Origin: Mrakia gelida
Taxonomy: Eukaryota > Basidiomycota > Tremellomycetes > Cystofilobasidiales > Mrakiaceae
Assembly (NCBI GenBank): GCA_024345305.1
Contig: BRON01000001.1
Span: 1,302,001-1,366,000, forward strand
Length of the DNA: 64,000 bases
Direction: 5' to 3'
In this document: positions 10,783 through 21,853 of the stretch, piece by piece
Layout of the letters: each line of letters begins with the position of its first letter
How positions within the stretch are numbered: the stretch's first letter is position 1
Notes under the pieces: generated by a model
Seen by the model: only the letters and a program-made list of their open reading frames with translations
What the model was told of the DNA's origin: nothing
Databases searched by the model: none
Program-made: the position numbers and the translations under genes

Positions 10783-12739
10783 TCAGTTGTGGGTGACGAT
10801 CGTTCCCGAACTGTCGCCAAATCGTATGAAGGTGGAAGTAGTGTCAGCCTTATCGAGATCCGTCGAAGAGAGAGGAAGGGAAAGAAAGGGAGAAACGAAC
10901 CAGTGAGTGGGGTTGGCTGGATCGTTGGCCATACCAGTGTTGCCGTTCGCTTCGTTGCAAGGGGCGATGACGAGGGTATCGTCCGCGATCAGTCGAGGCA
11001 TGATGTAGGTGATGAAGGCGCCCTGGTTTGGTGAGAGGGGATGAAAGAGCAAGGGAGCTGGTCAGCGAAACGCGCAGCGCGACGGCGCCGAGGGAGGAGA
11101 GTGGAGGGGAAGAGAAGAGAAGAGACGGACTTGATCCTGCAGTGAGAGAAAAGACGAAGAATGAGTCAGATCATCAGTCGAAAGAAAAGGCAGATGGAGC
11201 GAGACGCGTCGAGAAAAGAGGACGCGTCGAGAAAAAGAACGACACGTCGAGAGACAGCAGTGTGAACGAGACTCACACCGAGAAGATGTGTCCTGTACCT
11301 CTCGCACCCAGCGATCTGCGAAGAGAAAAACGAGGAAGGGTCAGCCATCAACACTGTACTATAATAACGGTCTCCCGTTATCAGAACCTCGCCAATAATG
11401 GGAAAACGAGAGCGTACTTCTTCCGGACACGACGCCCAATCATCCAACACCTCCCTCAGCTCAGGACCGTTTCTCATCAGTATGAATCCTGTGTTCCATC
11501 CTGCAAAGGTCGACCCCCAATGTCCGGAAGCTTCGATCAGCTCTGGTCTTCGAAGCTCGAAGCTCCGAGGATCGAAAAGGAAGAAACGGCGACGAGGACG
11601 GGGAGCGACGAACCTCCAGAAACCATCGAGATGTCCTTCGGAATCAACATCAAAGCTCGATCGGTCATCCCCCAGCGTAGCCGCATGTCGTTGATGGTGT
11701 AGTTTGCTTGACGGACGTCTTGATTTGGAGAGGGAGAGGGAGGGGAAGACGAGGCGACGCGATCAGTTCTACGATCGATCTAGGAAGCGAAGGAGAGAGG
11801 AAGAAGCACAAACAGAGGTCCGAGTCCATGAACACGAAGTACTGGAACCACCTCGAAACGCGTCAGCGTCTTCTTTAGTACCCACTGTCCGAGTCGAACA
11901 GGAAAGAAAGAGCACACCTCGCAACTGAGATCGGCAGCGACCCGCCTCATCCCTGACAGCTTGTTCCAGAGAGGCCTCCGATCTGGGTAGGACTCAGGAA
12001 TCTGTTTCGTGAACCTGTATCCATGACGAAGAGCCCAGGAGAGGTTACTCCAGTAGGCCATCGAGAGACCTTCCTCTTTGAAGGAGGCAAGACCGTCTCG
12101 CGTGTACGAGGGGTCGGAAAGGTTCATCTCGTCCGGAGCTTCAGGGAGGAGAAGGAACCAGTTCGCGTCAGTCGAAGAGAGAGAGAAAGAAGTGGATGAG
12201 GAACGTACTATGGACGGGTCGTTGATCTACAACGAAAGCACAAACGTTCTGAGGTGAAACGAAGGAGTGCAGTAGTCGGCGAGGGTCGTTCCTTCCTTGG
12301 GAGGTTCTGGCTCTCGATTCTTGTCTAACACATCCCAAGCCTTTTCCGTCCGATAGTGATACAAGTCAGCTCTCCGAATCGTCTCGTCCGTTCCAGATAT
12401 TAGGCGAACAAACACTTACCTGCTTGTACACCTCCTTCGGACTCAATCGACTGGGGCCTCCTCCTCCTTCTTCCCAAGGCGACGCCATCCCTCCTCCCTG
12501 TACCTCTGTTGGAGACGATGGCGGATGATCTGGATCCTGAGCTTGCCAGTAGACGGTAAAAAGGGCGACCGAGAAGAGGATCGCGAAAGGGAGAGAGAAT
12601 CTCCTCAAAGAGGCCTGAAAGACCCGGCAAAACGAATGAAGGAAAGGGAGGTGAGCGACGCGGCGAGGAAGTGCAAATGAAGGACGAGACGGGAGAGCCA
12701 ACGAACTGGTTGTTGAAGGAGAGAATGATACACGTTCAT
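10783..12739 (-). CDS. Type II membrane glycosyltransferase, GT34-like, 11 exons
   Basis: Predicted Golgi enzyme of about 299 residues that adds a nucleotide-activated hexose to a glycan. Exons on minus: 12707-12739, 12420-12614, 12209-12248, 11918-12138, 11814-11841, 11614-11718, 11418-11500, 11277-11315, 11131-11136, 10901-11022 and 10783-10810; all phases close. A signal-anchor helix lies at about residues 18-35 (FSLPFAILFSVALFTVYW), followed by a Pro/Gly-rich stem. The catalytic domain shows NLSWALRHGYRF, a DXD metal/nucleotide-sugar motif (DSD, about 169-171, in YFVFMDSDL), WNTGFILMRN and DQGAFITYIMPRL. This order fits the GMA12/MNN10 (GT34) pattern, but the match is from memory of the family, so the exact family and sugar are uncertain. 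Asp-Gln of DQGAF is encoded by a 6-base microexon (11131-11136). The last intron (10811-10900) is a multiple of three, so its retention would keep the frame. Confidence 0.75.
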
Positions 12740-13440
12740 GGTGGTTGAGGGGAGGGAGTGTTATCTGTGTCCAACATCAAAAGAAACTCAGTAGGTCTCA
12801 GCAAGGTCTCAACAGGAAGGAGCGAAGCGGAGAGGGGGCGAGCTCGAGCTGAAAGGGAAGGGGGAGGCGGCTCGAGAGCGAGATCGAAGCCGACTTGATA
12901 ATTTTCAGGTCTGATTGTTTCTGCTTTTTGCTGACGTCGATCCAAGGATTCTCGGGATACTCGCTAGTCGACCGAGCTACTGTAGCTCGAGCTACGATTC
13001 AAAACAGTGTTTCAGAGTCAGGAGAGGAGGACGAGGTCGACGTTGAGCTCAACTTCGAAGTTCCTTCCCTTTTTCCCTCTCACCGCTTCGACCTCCCAGA
13101 ACACGTGTCGTGGTCCTCGAAATCTCATCTCTACAGCCTCGAGGGTCACATCACTCCTCTGGCCACCATGTCGAATCAGTCGTCTTCGAAGGAAGGGGTC
13201 GCGTCAGCGAGGGAGGCTTTGATTGAGGCGTGAAAAGAGGTCATGAATTGAAACGAAGAAAGAGAGAAACAAGATATGCGAGTCCGAACCCAAAACCGAT
13301 CTGAAGGAGATTAACCAAGAGCGAGACCTATCCTAGCGAGCGGAGTACAACGAAACGAGGGAAAAGGAGAAAAGGGAGAGGGAACCTCGCCGACGCGTCT
13401 TGCTCGACCCACCAAACCAATCGAAGGGAAGGAAGAGAGC
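12740..13440. other. Intergenic region between two minus-strand genes
   Basis: This is the promoter region of the glycosyltransferase and the 3' flank of the peptide transporter. A plus-strand open frame (12895-13233) contains GCCACCATG, a good start context, at 13161-13169. It encodes only a short Ser-rich peptide and has no linked exon. I do not call it a gene. Confidence 0.4.
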
Positions 13441-16400
13441 TTAGTGCCAAGCACCGGTACCAGGAGCCTCTCCGACGTAGCCAATCTCGGGGATCTCCAT
13501 GAGCTGAGGGAAGGGGAAGCGAAGGGAAGAAGGGGGAGGGAAAGAGGAAAAGAAGCGAACAGGTCAGCTTCGAGGAGGGTCAAACGTTCGAGGAGAAAGG
13601 CTCGAGGCGATGTGCGTGTACTCACTCGGCAAGCGAGACCGTCGCATCCTGTAGCAGCGGGAACAAAAAGTAAGGGGAGGAGAGGAAGAAAGGAGGAAGA
13701 AAGGTCAGCGACTTCGCTTCGTTTTCCTCGACGCGTCCGTCCCCTTCCTCCCCGACGTTCTCCCCCTGCGTCTACCACTACATATCCTTCTCCACGCACC
13801 ATTAAAGCTGATCGAGTTGCCGATCCAGTCCGGTGTAAGATTGTTGTTGTCGACGATGACCTGAAGAAAGGTGGAAGAGAGGAATTTAGCGACAGGTCGC
13901 GTCGATGTTGACCTTCCTGCTCGACGAGACGGGGACTCACGAAGATGGCGATACCACAAAGAGGAATGGCACATCCGAAGGCGGTAGCGAGGATGTAGTT
14001 GTCTTGGGAGAGGGAAGGGGAGGAAGAGGGAGTCAGCGAGAGCAAGAGATGAAACGCGACGCGACGAGACGAGAGACTCACACTTCGACCACCAAGCGAG
14101 ATACTTCTTCTTGATGTAGATTTGGAATGTCCAGGCCACAATGACGCCCGGCCATACATTTGCCATGGTCGAGTAAGGTCCCCTGAAAGAGAAGAAGACG
14201 AGACGAGGGAAGATCAGCATGTGTCGTCGAATCAGAGTCGAGTTGGGAGTCGAGCTCACCAGATGAGACCTCCAGAGATGAGGACGGGAATATGGACCTT
14301 CGCGATGATGGAGGTAGGCCATCTCTTGGCGGCGAAGTAGAAGGGGATGGGAAGAACGGCTGCGAGGACGAAGAGTCGAGGTGAGCATCGTCGTCGTTTC
14401 TTTGCGTCGCTCCTCGCTCTCTAGGACTCGAACTCACCTCCGACCAAAAACCCGTAGAGAAGACCGGTGTAAATTCCTCCAACTCCAAAGACTCGCTTGG
14501 GACCGAGAGATCCCCAGAAGACGGAAGCGGTGAAGAAGGTGTTATCTCCGTTGCAGATCTGACGAGGGAGAAGATGGGATGCAAAGTCAGCAGAGGAGAG
14601 GTGGAAGGCGATTCGAAGCAAAGGGACGAGGGACCAACGAAATGGTCCTTTTGATCGACCTGGCAGACTCCCTCAATAGTGGTTTGGTAGTTGAGAATCG
14701 AGGTGGCGACGACGGCGGCGATCAAGGACCCCCACACTTGCTGTGAAGAGGGAAGAGCGAAGGCGATCAGTCAGTGTCGCCTCTCGTGAAAGACCAGAAG
14801 AGAGAAAGGAAGAGGGACGAACGACGGCGAAAGCGTATCTCTGTCCAATCTTCATGTAGTGAGCAAGTTTGAGATCCTGAGCGAAGGCGATGGCGTTGAT
14901 GCTGGAGGAGGAAAGGAGGGTCGAAGTCAGTCAACGACGCGTCGAGCATGAGCTCTTCTCGCAAAGCAAGAGCTTGTGCCCACGTGGTCATGACTCCGTA
15001 GGTCTTGAAGTAGTTCATGGCGAGAGCGTTCTCGGGGTAGATGAGACCACCTGCGGGGAGAGGAAAGGAAGCAAAGTCAGCCTCGAGCGCCGTCCCTCGC
15101 GTCGTCTTTCGTCTTCCATGGACTCATTTCGTCTTCCCTGGACTTACCGATGAACTCAGCGAAGACGTTGAGGGTAATCTGCACACCGGTGATAGAAGTG
15201 ATGATACCGATGGGGATGACTGCGAGGAGAACGAGGCAGCGAGGAGAGGGCGGGAGGGAGGTCAGCTCGACGAAGGCGAATCTCAATCTCGATCTTCTGG
15301 AGGACGAGGGAGTCTTGCAGCGGGGTTGAGGAAGTGAGTAATACATACCGAGGACAATGCAGAGAAGGACTGGAAGGCGAGGAAGAAAAGTACCGTTGTC
15401 AGCGAGACGTCGACGACCTTTTGAAGAACCAAAGCGAGAAGGTGCTTACTTCCGAAAAAGATCGAAGAGACGGAAGCGTTGGTAGGGTAGACGGTAAGTC
15501 CGATGACTCCCAGAGCGATGGCGAAGACGGTGAGAGCGAGGTAAGCCCACTGGAGAAGGAACAAGAAGAGAAGAAGTCAAGTCGGTTCGGTTCGATTCGA
15601 CGCGTCGAAGAAGAGCGGGAAGAGGAGACGACGCACTTCAGGAACCTCGTCGTACCTGGACATAGCGACGTTGTGGTAGTCTAAATAAGCGAGGCAAATC
15701 GAAGGAAGAGCGAGTCAGTCAAAAGGAGCGAGTTCAATGTCTTCGAGCGCCGTCGCCTTTCGTCCTCGTTCTCCTCGAACTCACCTTTGAACGCAGAGTT
15801 CCCCTTCTCGCCAGCTCGAATGGATTTGTAGGCCGTCTTGAAACCGTTGGCGATCTCTTTTCGGTGGTAGAGGACAGTATGGGTGACGGTGGCCTGGAGT
15901 GGAGTGGAACGAGAGGAAGACGCGTCGTGTGAGTTTTGAGTCGGACTTCGATCGCGGACAATTGGGAGAAGTTACTTACAGTGTATATAGCGAAGAAGCA
16001 TCCGTAGAGGACCAAGTTGGAGGCAGCCTGTAAAAGAATGAGGTGCAGTCTCAGTCGACGCCTCCAACGAAACGAGCGAAGCGGGAGACCTCGAGCAAGG
16101 GGACGCGTCGAATCGAAGAACGTACCATGTAGGGTTTGGAGTAGGCCTCGTACTTCGCGTGATCGAGCTTCCTCTCGTCGTCAAGGATCTTTGCGACGGC
16201 GTATCTTGTTCCAAGGTTGGAGAAGATCCGGTTAGACATCATCGGGAAGTCTGCGAGCGAAAGAGGGGCGGAGAAGAGTCAGCCTTCTCGTGAGGGAGGG
16301 TGAGAATGAGCTTCTGTCTTCGACTCACAAGCGGTATCGTACGTGTTTGTGAACCAGACTGCGAGAATGATGGGTCCTCTGGCAACAAGAAGAACGATGA

Positions 16401-17436
16401 GAGTGATCAGCTCAACGCGGCGAAGCGAACAAGAGGCAGGAGAAGAATGAAACAAACGTGATCTGAAATCGGCAAACGAAGAGGGAGGAGGACGGTCAGC
16501 TTCTCGCATTCAAGTCAAAGATAGGAAGCGAGGTTCTTCTCACCAGAGTTCCGAAGAAGGCGTTGATGGTCGAGAAGGCAGGGTAGATCATCTGTGAGGC
16601 CGTCGAAGAGAGGGAGGGAAAGGAAGAAGGGAGAGGGAAAGCAGCGGGAAGAGGTGAGAGGTTGGGGGAGGACAAAAGTCAGCGAGGCCATCAATTAGGA
16701 CGAGAGACGGAAATGGTCACTCACAGCGTTCGTCCCGTAGAACTGAAAGGTAGAAAGAAACCGAACGTCAGATCCGAGCTCGACCTGTCCGTCTCGAGGT
16801 CGAGAAAGCTCACGATGTTCCAATCGAACGAAGGGATAGGGTTGAATCCGATACCCGAGATGGAACCGAAGACAGCCATGACCGTGACGGACGTAGGGTT
16901 GATCCTGGAGAACGAAGGAAGGGAGGTCGGCGGAGGTCGACGCGACGAGAGACGTTCGTTCGGCGAGAATGGCTCACCAGTCGATCCAGTTGAAATAGCT
17001 GAGCGCTTGGAACAGCTCTCCTGGAAGCCAGAAGTAAACAAACATCCCGCAGAAGGCGATGAGGAAAAACTGAGGGCGAGAGAGGTGATGAAAGAGGAAA
17101 GTTTCAGTCCGCGAAGCAAAACAAACCGAACTCGTGAGCAGTCATCGACGGACCTTCATTCGCGAGATCTTCCATCCGTTGGCGACTGCAGTGATCAAGA
17201 TGAAGGAAGGTCAGACACCGATACAGACCGTCGAGGAAGAGAGGGAACTGGCAAGGCGAAGGACGAGGAAGGAGGCAAAGGACGAGCGACGACTCACCGA
17301 TGTTGGTCTTGTCGTGGAACGATTTATTGAGAGCGATGGTAGCCAAGTTGTAGAGCCAGATGCAGTCTGCGTGACGAAGAGGAGGGAGAAGATCGTGAGA
17401 TGGAGAAGGAAGGGAAGGTCAGCTCTCGTCTCTCGG

Positions 17437-17477
<41 letters not shown>

Positions 17478-19301
17478 CTCTCGTTTCGGACTCACGCTCA
17501 GGGTAAACGATGAATCGTCGGCACATTCCAGCGAAACCCATTCCAATGAGCTGGACGGAGATCGACATGAGCATCTGGAAGGGGAAGAGGAGGAGGAAGG
17601 AGGTCAGCTCGTCGCGAAGAGGGAGACGCGCCGATGCTCGCAGAAATCTTCCCGCCCTCTTCTGCTTCGTTTGGCTCGGACGCACCTGGTATCCAGCCTG
17701 TCCGGCCCATGATTGATCGAAGAAAATGGCTGAGCGAGGAAGGAAGAAGACGCGTCGGCGATGAAGTCGAGGGAGAAGGCGAGAAGAGCAAGGGGAAGGG
17801 TTTCGGCAAGGGAAAAAAGACGAAAGACTCACGAAGCAGCTGAACCATCAAAACATACATCGTGTAAGGAGTGCTCATTCCGACGTTGACCATGATGGTG
17901 AGAAGCCTGAGGCATAAGTCGAATGAAGTCAGCGAAAGGAAGAAGAAGATGCGTCGCGTGAAGCAGGATCGACGCACATGTGCTCCTTCTCGTTGAAAGG
18001 TCCAGGGTTGAGAGTCGCGTTGTAGCCGAAGAAACGGAAGACCTTCTTGGGAAGAGCCCAAGCCATGAAGACTCCCATGGGGTAGGACAGAAGCTGGACC
18101 TCGTTGGGACTGAGCGTGAACGCGGGCTGCCTGTGACGAGAAACGACGAAAGGGAGGAAGAATGAGTCGACGAAGAAAGAGAGAAGAGAAGCTCAAGACG
18201 AGGATTCGAGACGTACCTGATCGAGAAGAACTGGTTGATGAAAGTTCCGAGTCCACACCAGCTGAAGAAGGCGAGGTCGAGGGAAGAAGCGGAGTCAGAA
18301 CGAGTCGCAAAACGAGCGAGACGCGTCCACTTACAAAGTTCCCATCACCCAAACTCGGAAGGTAGACGCAGGCATGTCGTAGTCATCGATGCTGGTAAAA
18401 GAGAGGGTGGTCAGAACTGAAAGAGTCTTTGCGAAGGAGGAGAGAGCGAGGAGGACTCACCAAGAAACGACGGCTCGGACCTCAGGGTAGGGCGAGGAGA
18501 ACCGGATCAGAGCAGCCTCGATCTTCATTTCCTCGAGGAGGAGATCGTAGTTCTCGAGGGTAGATGCGTCTCCGCTGAGGAAATATTCCATCTTCGCTCG
18601 AACGGCGGCTGGAAAATTTGGGTCTGAAAGTGATTGAAGAGAGCAAAGGTCAGACGACGCGTCGAGATGATAAGACGAGGGGACTGAGGAAAGAAGGTTC
18701 TTCTTACCGTCGTAGTGCTCAGCCCAGGCATGCTCGAGGATATCAATGACCTCCTCGGTAGAGAGAGCGCTGAGGAAGAGAGAAGGGGAGGAGGGGGGAA
18801 GGTGAGCTTTACTCGAAGGGAAGGCGACGAACTCGGAGGGAAGGTCGATCGAACTCACATCGCTCGGTCGTAGACTGGATTCCAAAGGAAGACGAGAGGG
18901 GTAAGTTCCGAGAGAGGAGTAGCTGAACGATGAGCAAAGTGAGCTCACCAGCGTCAACATCGTGGGAGAGAACGACGAGATCTAGGAAGGGTAAAGATGA
19001 ACGAGCGCCGAGTTAGCGCGAGCTGTTCACCCGTCTCGATGTCCCTCTTCGTTTCCTTCCGACTCGACTCACCAGACTCGATAGCAGACTTGTGGACCTC
19101 TCCCTGTAGCAAAGAAGATGAAGAGGAGATCAAGTCAGCTAAGGATTGAAGGGAAAACAGGGAAGGAAGGAAGCTGAAACGAACATGTCGAGGCTCTTCG
19201 AACTGATCCTTCTTCTCGTCGTCAATGTAATCATGCTGAGTCTGGGAGTTGGTGAGGGAGAGAACGTTGACCACCGAGTCTTCCTTCTTGTATTCGGCCA
19301 T
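13441..19301 (-). CDS. Oligopeptide transporter, OPT family, about 28 exons
   Basis: Predicted multi-pass plasma-membrane importer of small peptides, possibly glutathione. The first exon is 19185-19301 (start MAEYKKEDS) and the last is 13441-13503 (ending GEAPGTGAWH). About 26 short exons lie between, each with GTNNGT donors and CAG acceptors. Family marks in order: a soluble N-terminus ending SSPYPEVRAVVSW; the N-terminal transport block LSWCGLGTFINQFFSIR and QPAFTLSPNEVQLLSYPMG; AGMCRRFIVYPE; the central SGIGFNPIPSFDWNI segment typical of OPT proteins; FFLIAFCGMFVYFWLPG; and C-terminal helices with ITSITGVQITLNVFAEFIG and FFTASVFWGSLGPKRVFG. The many hydrophobic exons fit the 12-16 helices of the family. 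The intron between the IWLYNL and MCRRFIVYPE exons carries a hexanucleotide repeat. Individual inner exon edges were not all checked base by base, so some may be off. The substrate is inferred from family only. Confidence 0.9.
17439..17477 (+). repeat. Hexanucleotide repeat (CTCGTC-like) inside an OPT intron
   Basis: About six tandem copies of a TCCTCG/CGTCCT unit lie in an intron of the peptide transporter gene, just before the next splice site. It is a simple sequence repeat that may vary in copy number. It does not touch coding bases. Confidence 0.9.
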
Positions 19302-21853
19302 CTTTGCTGAGTATGAACAAGAGAAGTGGTTGTTGGAGGGAAGGAAGGAGGGCAGAGAGGCCGCGGAGGGAAGCTCGAGACGCGACTCAAACGGACGACG
19401 ACCTCCGACCTGTCCTATCTCATGTCGACCCATCCGAGTCCCTTGAAGAGAGACTCGCATGGGCTGCAAGAGATTTGAGAGAGAGGGTTTCGCGTGTCGC
19501 GAGGGGAAGGAGGGGAGCGAAGGGGAGCAAGCGTACCAAGAGAAAGACGGGGAAGCAGAGGCCAGGCCTTCTCTCCTCGAAATAGACGCGCGATAACGAT
19601 CGACTTCCCTCCTTCGAAGGAAGCAAAAAGGTAGGACGCGACGCCCGACGAGGGAAGGAGTACCGTCCAGACATTCAGCCGCTCCGTCCTAGCTCTTAAC
19701 TTGTCCTCCTGCCTCGAGCGCAAAGCTGAAGCTCGCGAGAGTGGTCTCGAGTTGACCTTTGACTGACGGCGAGCTGAATCCGAAGACGAGGGAAGGCGCC
19801 AGTCTTCAGGAGGTGTCGGTGAACTCGGTCTGCTCGAATTCTGTTGGTGTCGCATGAGACGAGGATTGGTATTGGGAGTCGAGGAGACCAGCGTGCGACC
19901 GTCCAGACCAGATTTCGAGCTGGGGTCGCGTGGGGACGCGTCGAGATAGCGAAGGACGAGCGAGATAGAGCGCTCGTAGGCTTGAGATGTCGCTATCCGG
20001 GAGGTAGACTCGCATGGTGTCGTAGAGGTTGAGGGATGGTGTCGTGTGGGAGAGTGGTTGAGGATGGTCTCGCGCTGGACGCTTCTTGATAGGACCACGA
20101 TGGAGCTTGGGAGACAGAGAAGCCCTGAGAGGTCTATCCGCCCTGTTGAGAGATAGAGGAATTGCGAATCGTTGGTGGGGCGGAGGGTGTAGGTGAATGA
20201 GGTTTGGAGGGCGAGGAGGAGTCGGGAGGAGGGGAGGAAGGACGAGGTGGGCTGAAGGGAGGTATCGACGCGACCTTTGGTTCTTCCGACCTGATTCGAA
20301 GTACGACCAAAGAGGAACATATGCAAGTCAGTCCTTGCTTCAAAGTTCCGCCATTTCTGAGCTGCTGCAGGCAAAGGGAGAGGAAAGGAAAGAGGGAACT
20401 GAGAGCGAACACCCGAAGAAGCGCCTCTCCTTCCCTCTGGTTTCAGACCTGCTCTGTTCCTCCCGCACCACCACCAGCCCTTCCTTCTACACGAAGGTGA
20501 TCCAAGAAGCTTGACCATAGTCTGTGACGTGATGCGAGCTCCTCGAATGTAGCTCGAGACCAGAACTGGAGCTGACTTTGATCGAGGTGAGCTCTCGACT
20601 CTTCCCTCCTTCCTTCCCTCCGTCACCCTGCCGCCTGCTGACTCTCGGTTCGTCTTCCGACCTTCGACATCTCCAGGCTACTCGTGACGAGCTGAACACA
20701 GTTCTCGCTCTCGAGGAAGATCCTGCTCGAGCTTTGTTGAGCTCGAGCTCACCTCCCTCCTCCTTCAGTTCCCTTCCTCGCTGCGGGTTCGGCTTCTCTA
20801 CGACCTTGCTCCACCTTCTCCCCCTCGCCCGAGGTCGTTCTTCTTCCTCTACGAAGGCCAGAACGCCTTCGTCCCTTCTGGATCCCGACACTGTTGCTGA
20901 CTCCTCGTACGGATGGAATCTAGCGAGAAGAAGGAACGGAGACTCACCTCACCCTGCTCGCGATTCCAAACGATTCGCTTCCGTCTCCACGACCTTCCTT
21001 CGTACTCCTTGGTTGCTGACGATCCTGACAAGCACTGGTAGATCGAGGAGCTGACTGGGTAGCTGAAGGTCCGATAGAAGGAGGGAGAAGAGGAGGGAGA
21101 GGGTGGAAGGTGGGAGGGAGGAAGGGAGGAAGCGAGGGCTCAGATTCTTCCCGCTGCCGAAGCGAGATGAGTGATGACTCGCTTGCTCGAGTTTCGAAGG
21201 GAAGCGAGGGCCGAGAGGTGGTATGTGGTAGTCCAGAGATCGATGGGTGCTGGGAAGAGGTGGGAATCGCCCATGTAGTTGGGGAGGAAGGTCGTGGTTG
21301 GTTGCGATAGGACCCCCAAAAAACGAAACGATGTCCTCGGTCCACACGCTGCTGCTCGTCCCCATGCTTTCCTTTCTGCCGATCCCTGTGCTAAATCAAG
21401 CCTCTATAGCTCCGTTAGAATATGATGATCCTTCGGCAGGAAAGGGGTCTCGCGAGGGAAGATTTCTTGCTGGGAGAAGGAGAAGCGAAGACGTCGTCGG
21501 TCAACCGAAGTTGAAGCCTTCAAGGTGGGACAGAGAAGGCGATGGTTCAGTAGGGCGGGAAGAAAGATCGCTGTATGTAGAGGAAATGCATATGATGTGA
21601 CGAAGAGCAGCTCGAGCAGATGCAGAGGAGTGTGAGTAGACAACGAAGGAAACAGCGTTACGCGACGCGACGTCTCACGCGAGGTTCTCTCGTACGTTTA
21701 AGACTTCGTAGTCATCTGGAGGGAGAAAGACAGCGGCAGTCGTAGAGAGAGTTTACATAAATTAGAAGCTAAATCAAAGAAAGAAGCAAAGCGATCGTAA
21801 ACATCGAACGTAAAAGAGCAAACCGAGCCCGACGCGTTCCTCTCTCTCCCCTC
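19302..21853. other. Unresolved region with coding-like signals on both strands
   Basis: About 2.5 kb lies between the OPT start and the end of the RING-finger gene. A minus-strand frame of 403 codons (19415-20626) stays open and holds protein-like pieces such as FEARTDLHMFLFGRTSNQ, and another minus frame reads LYDTMRVYLPDSDISSLRAL near 19.95 kb. On the plus strand, 20.2-21.05 kb gives a competing spliced reading with a good intron at 20587-20676. No complete, phase-consistent model could be built on either strand and no family is recognised. The part next to 19301 should also hold the OPT promoter. Confidence 0.4.
20197..21054 (+). CDS. Possible spliced plus-strand gene, unknown function
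   Basis: The main support is one clean intron, 20587-20676 (donor GTGAGC, branch GCTGAC, acceptor CCAG), joining exon 20539-20586 (LLECSSRPELELTLIE) in phase to 20677-21054 (ATRDELNTVLALEEDPARAL and onward, stop at 21052-21054). A preceding exon ending at 20496 (SFYTK) joins in phase through a short 42-base intron. The 5' end is not resolved; 20197 is only the first ATG of that open frame. The C-terminal part is Ser-rich. No domain is recognised. Overlapping minus-strand frames are a competing reading, so this is a weak call. Confidence 0.3.

Noticed and set aside
12895..13233. Short plus-strand gene with a good start context at 13167
   Set aside because: The open frame after that ATG is only about 20 codons and no linked exon was found.
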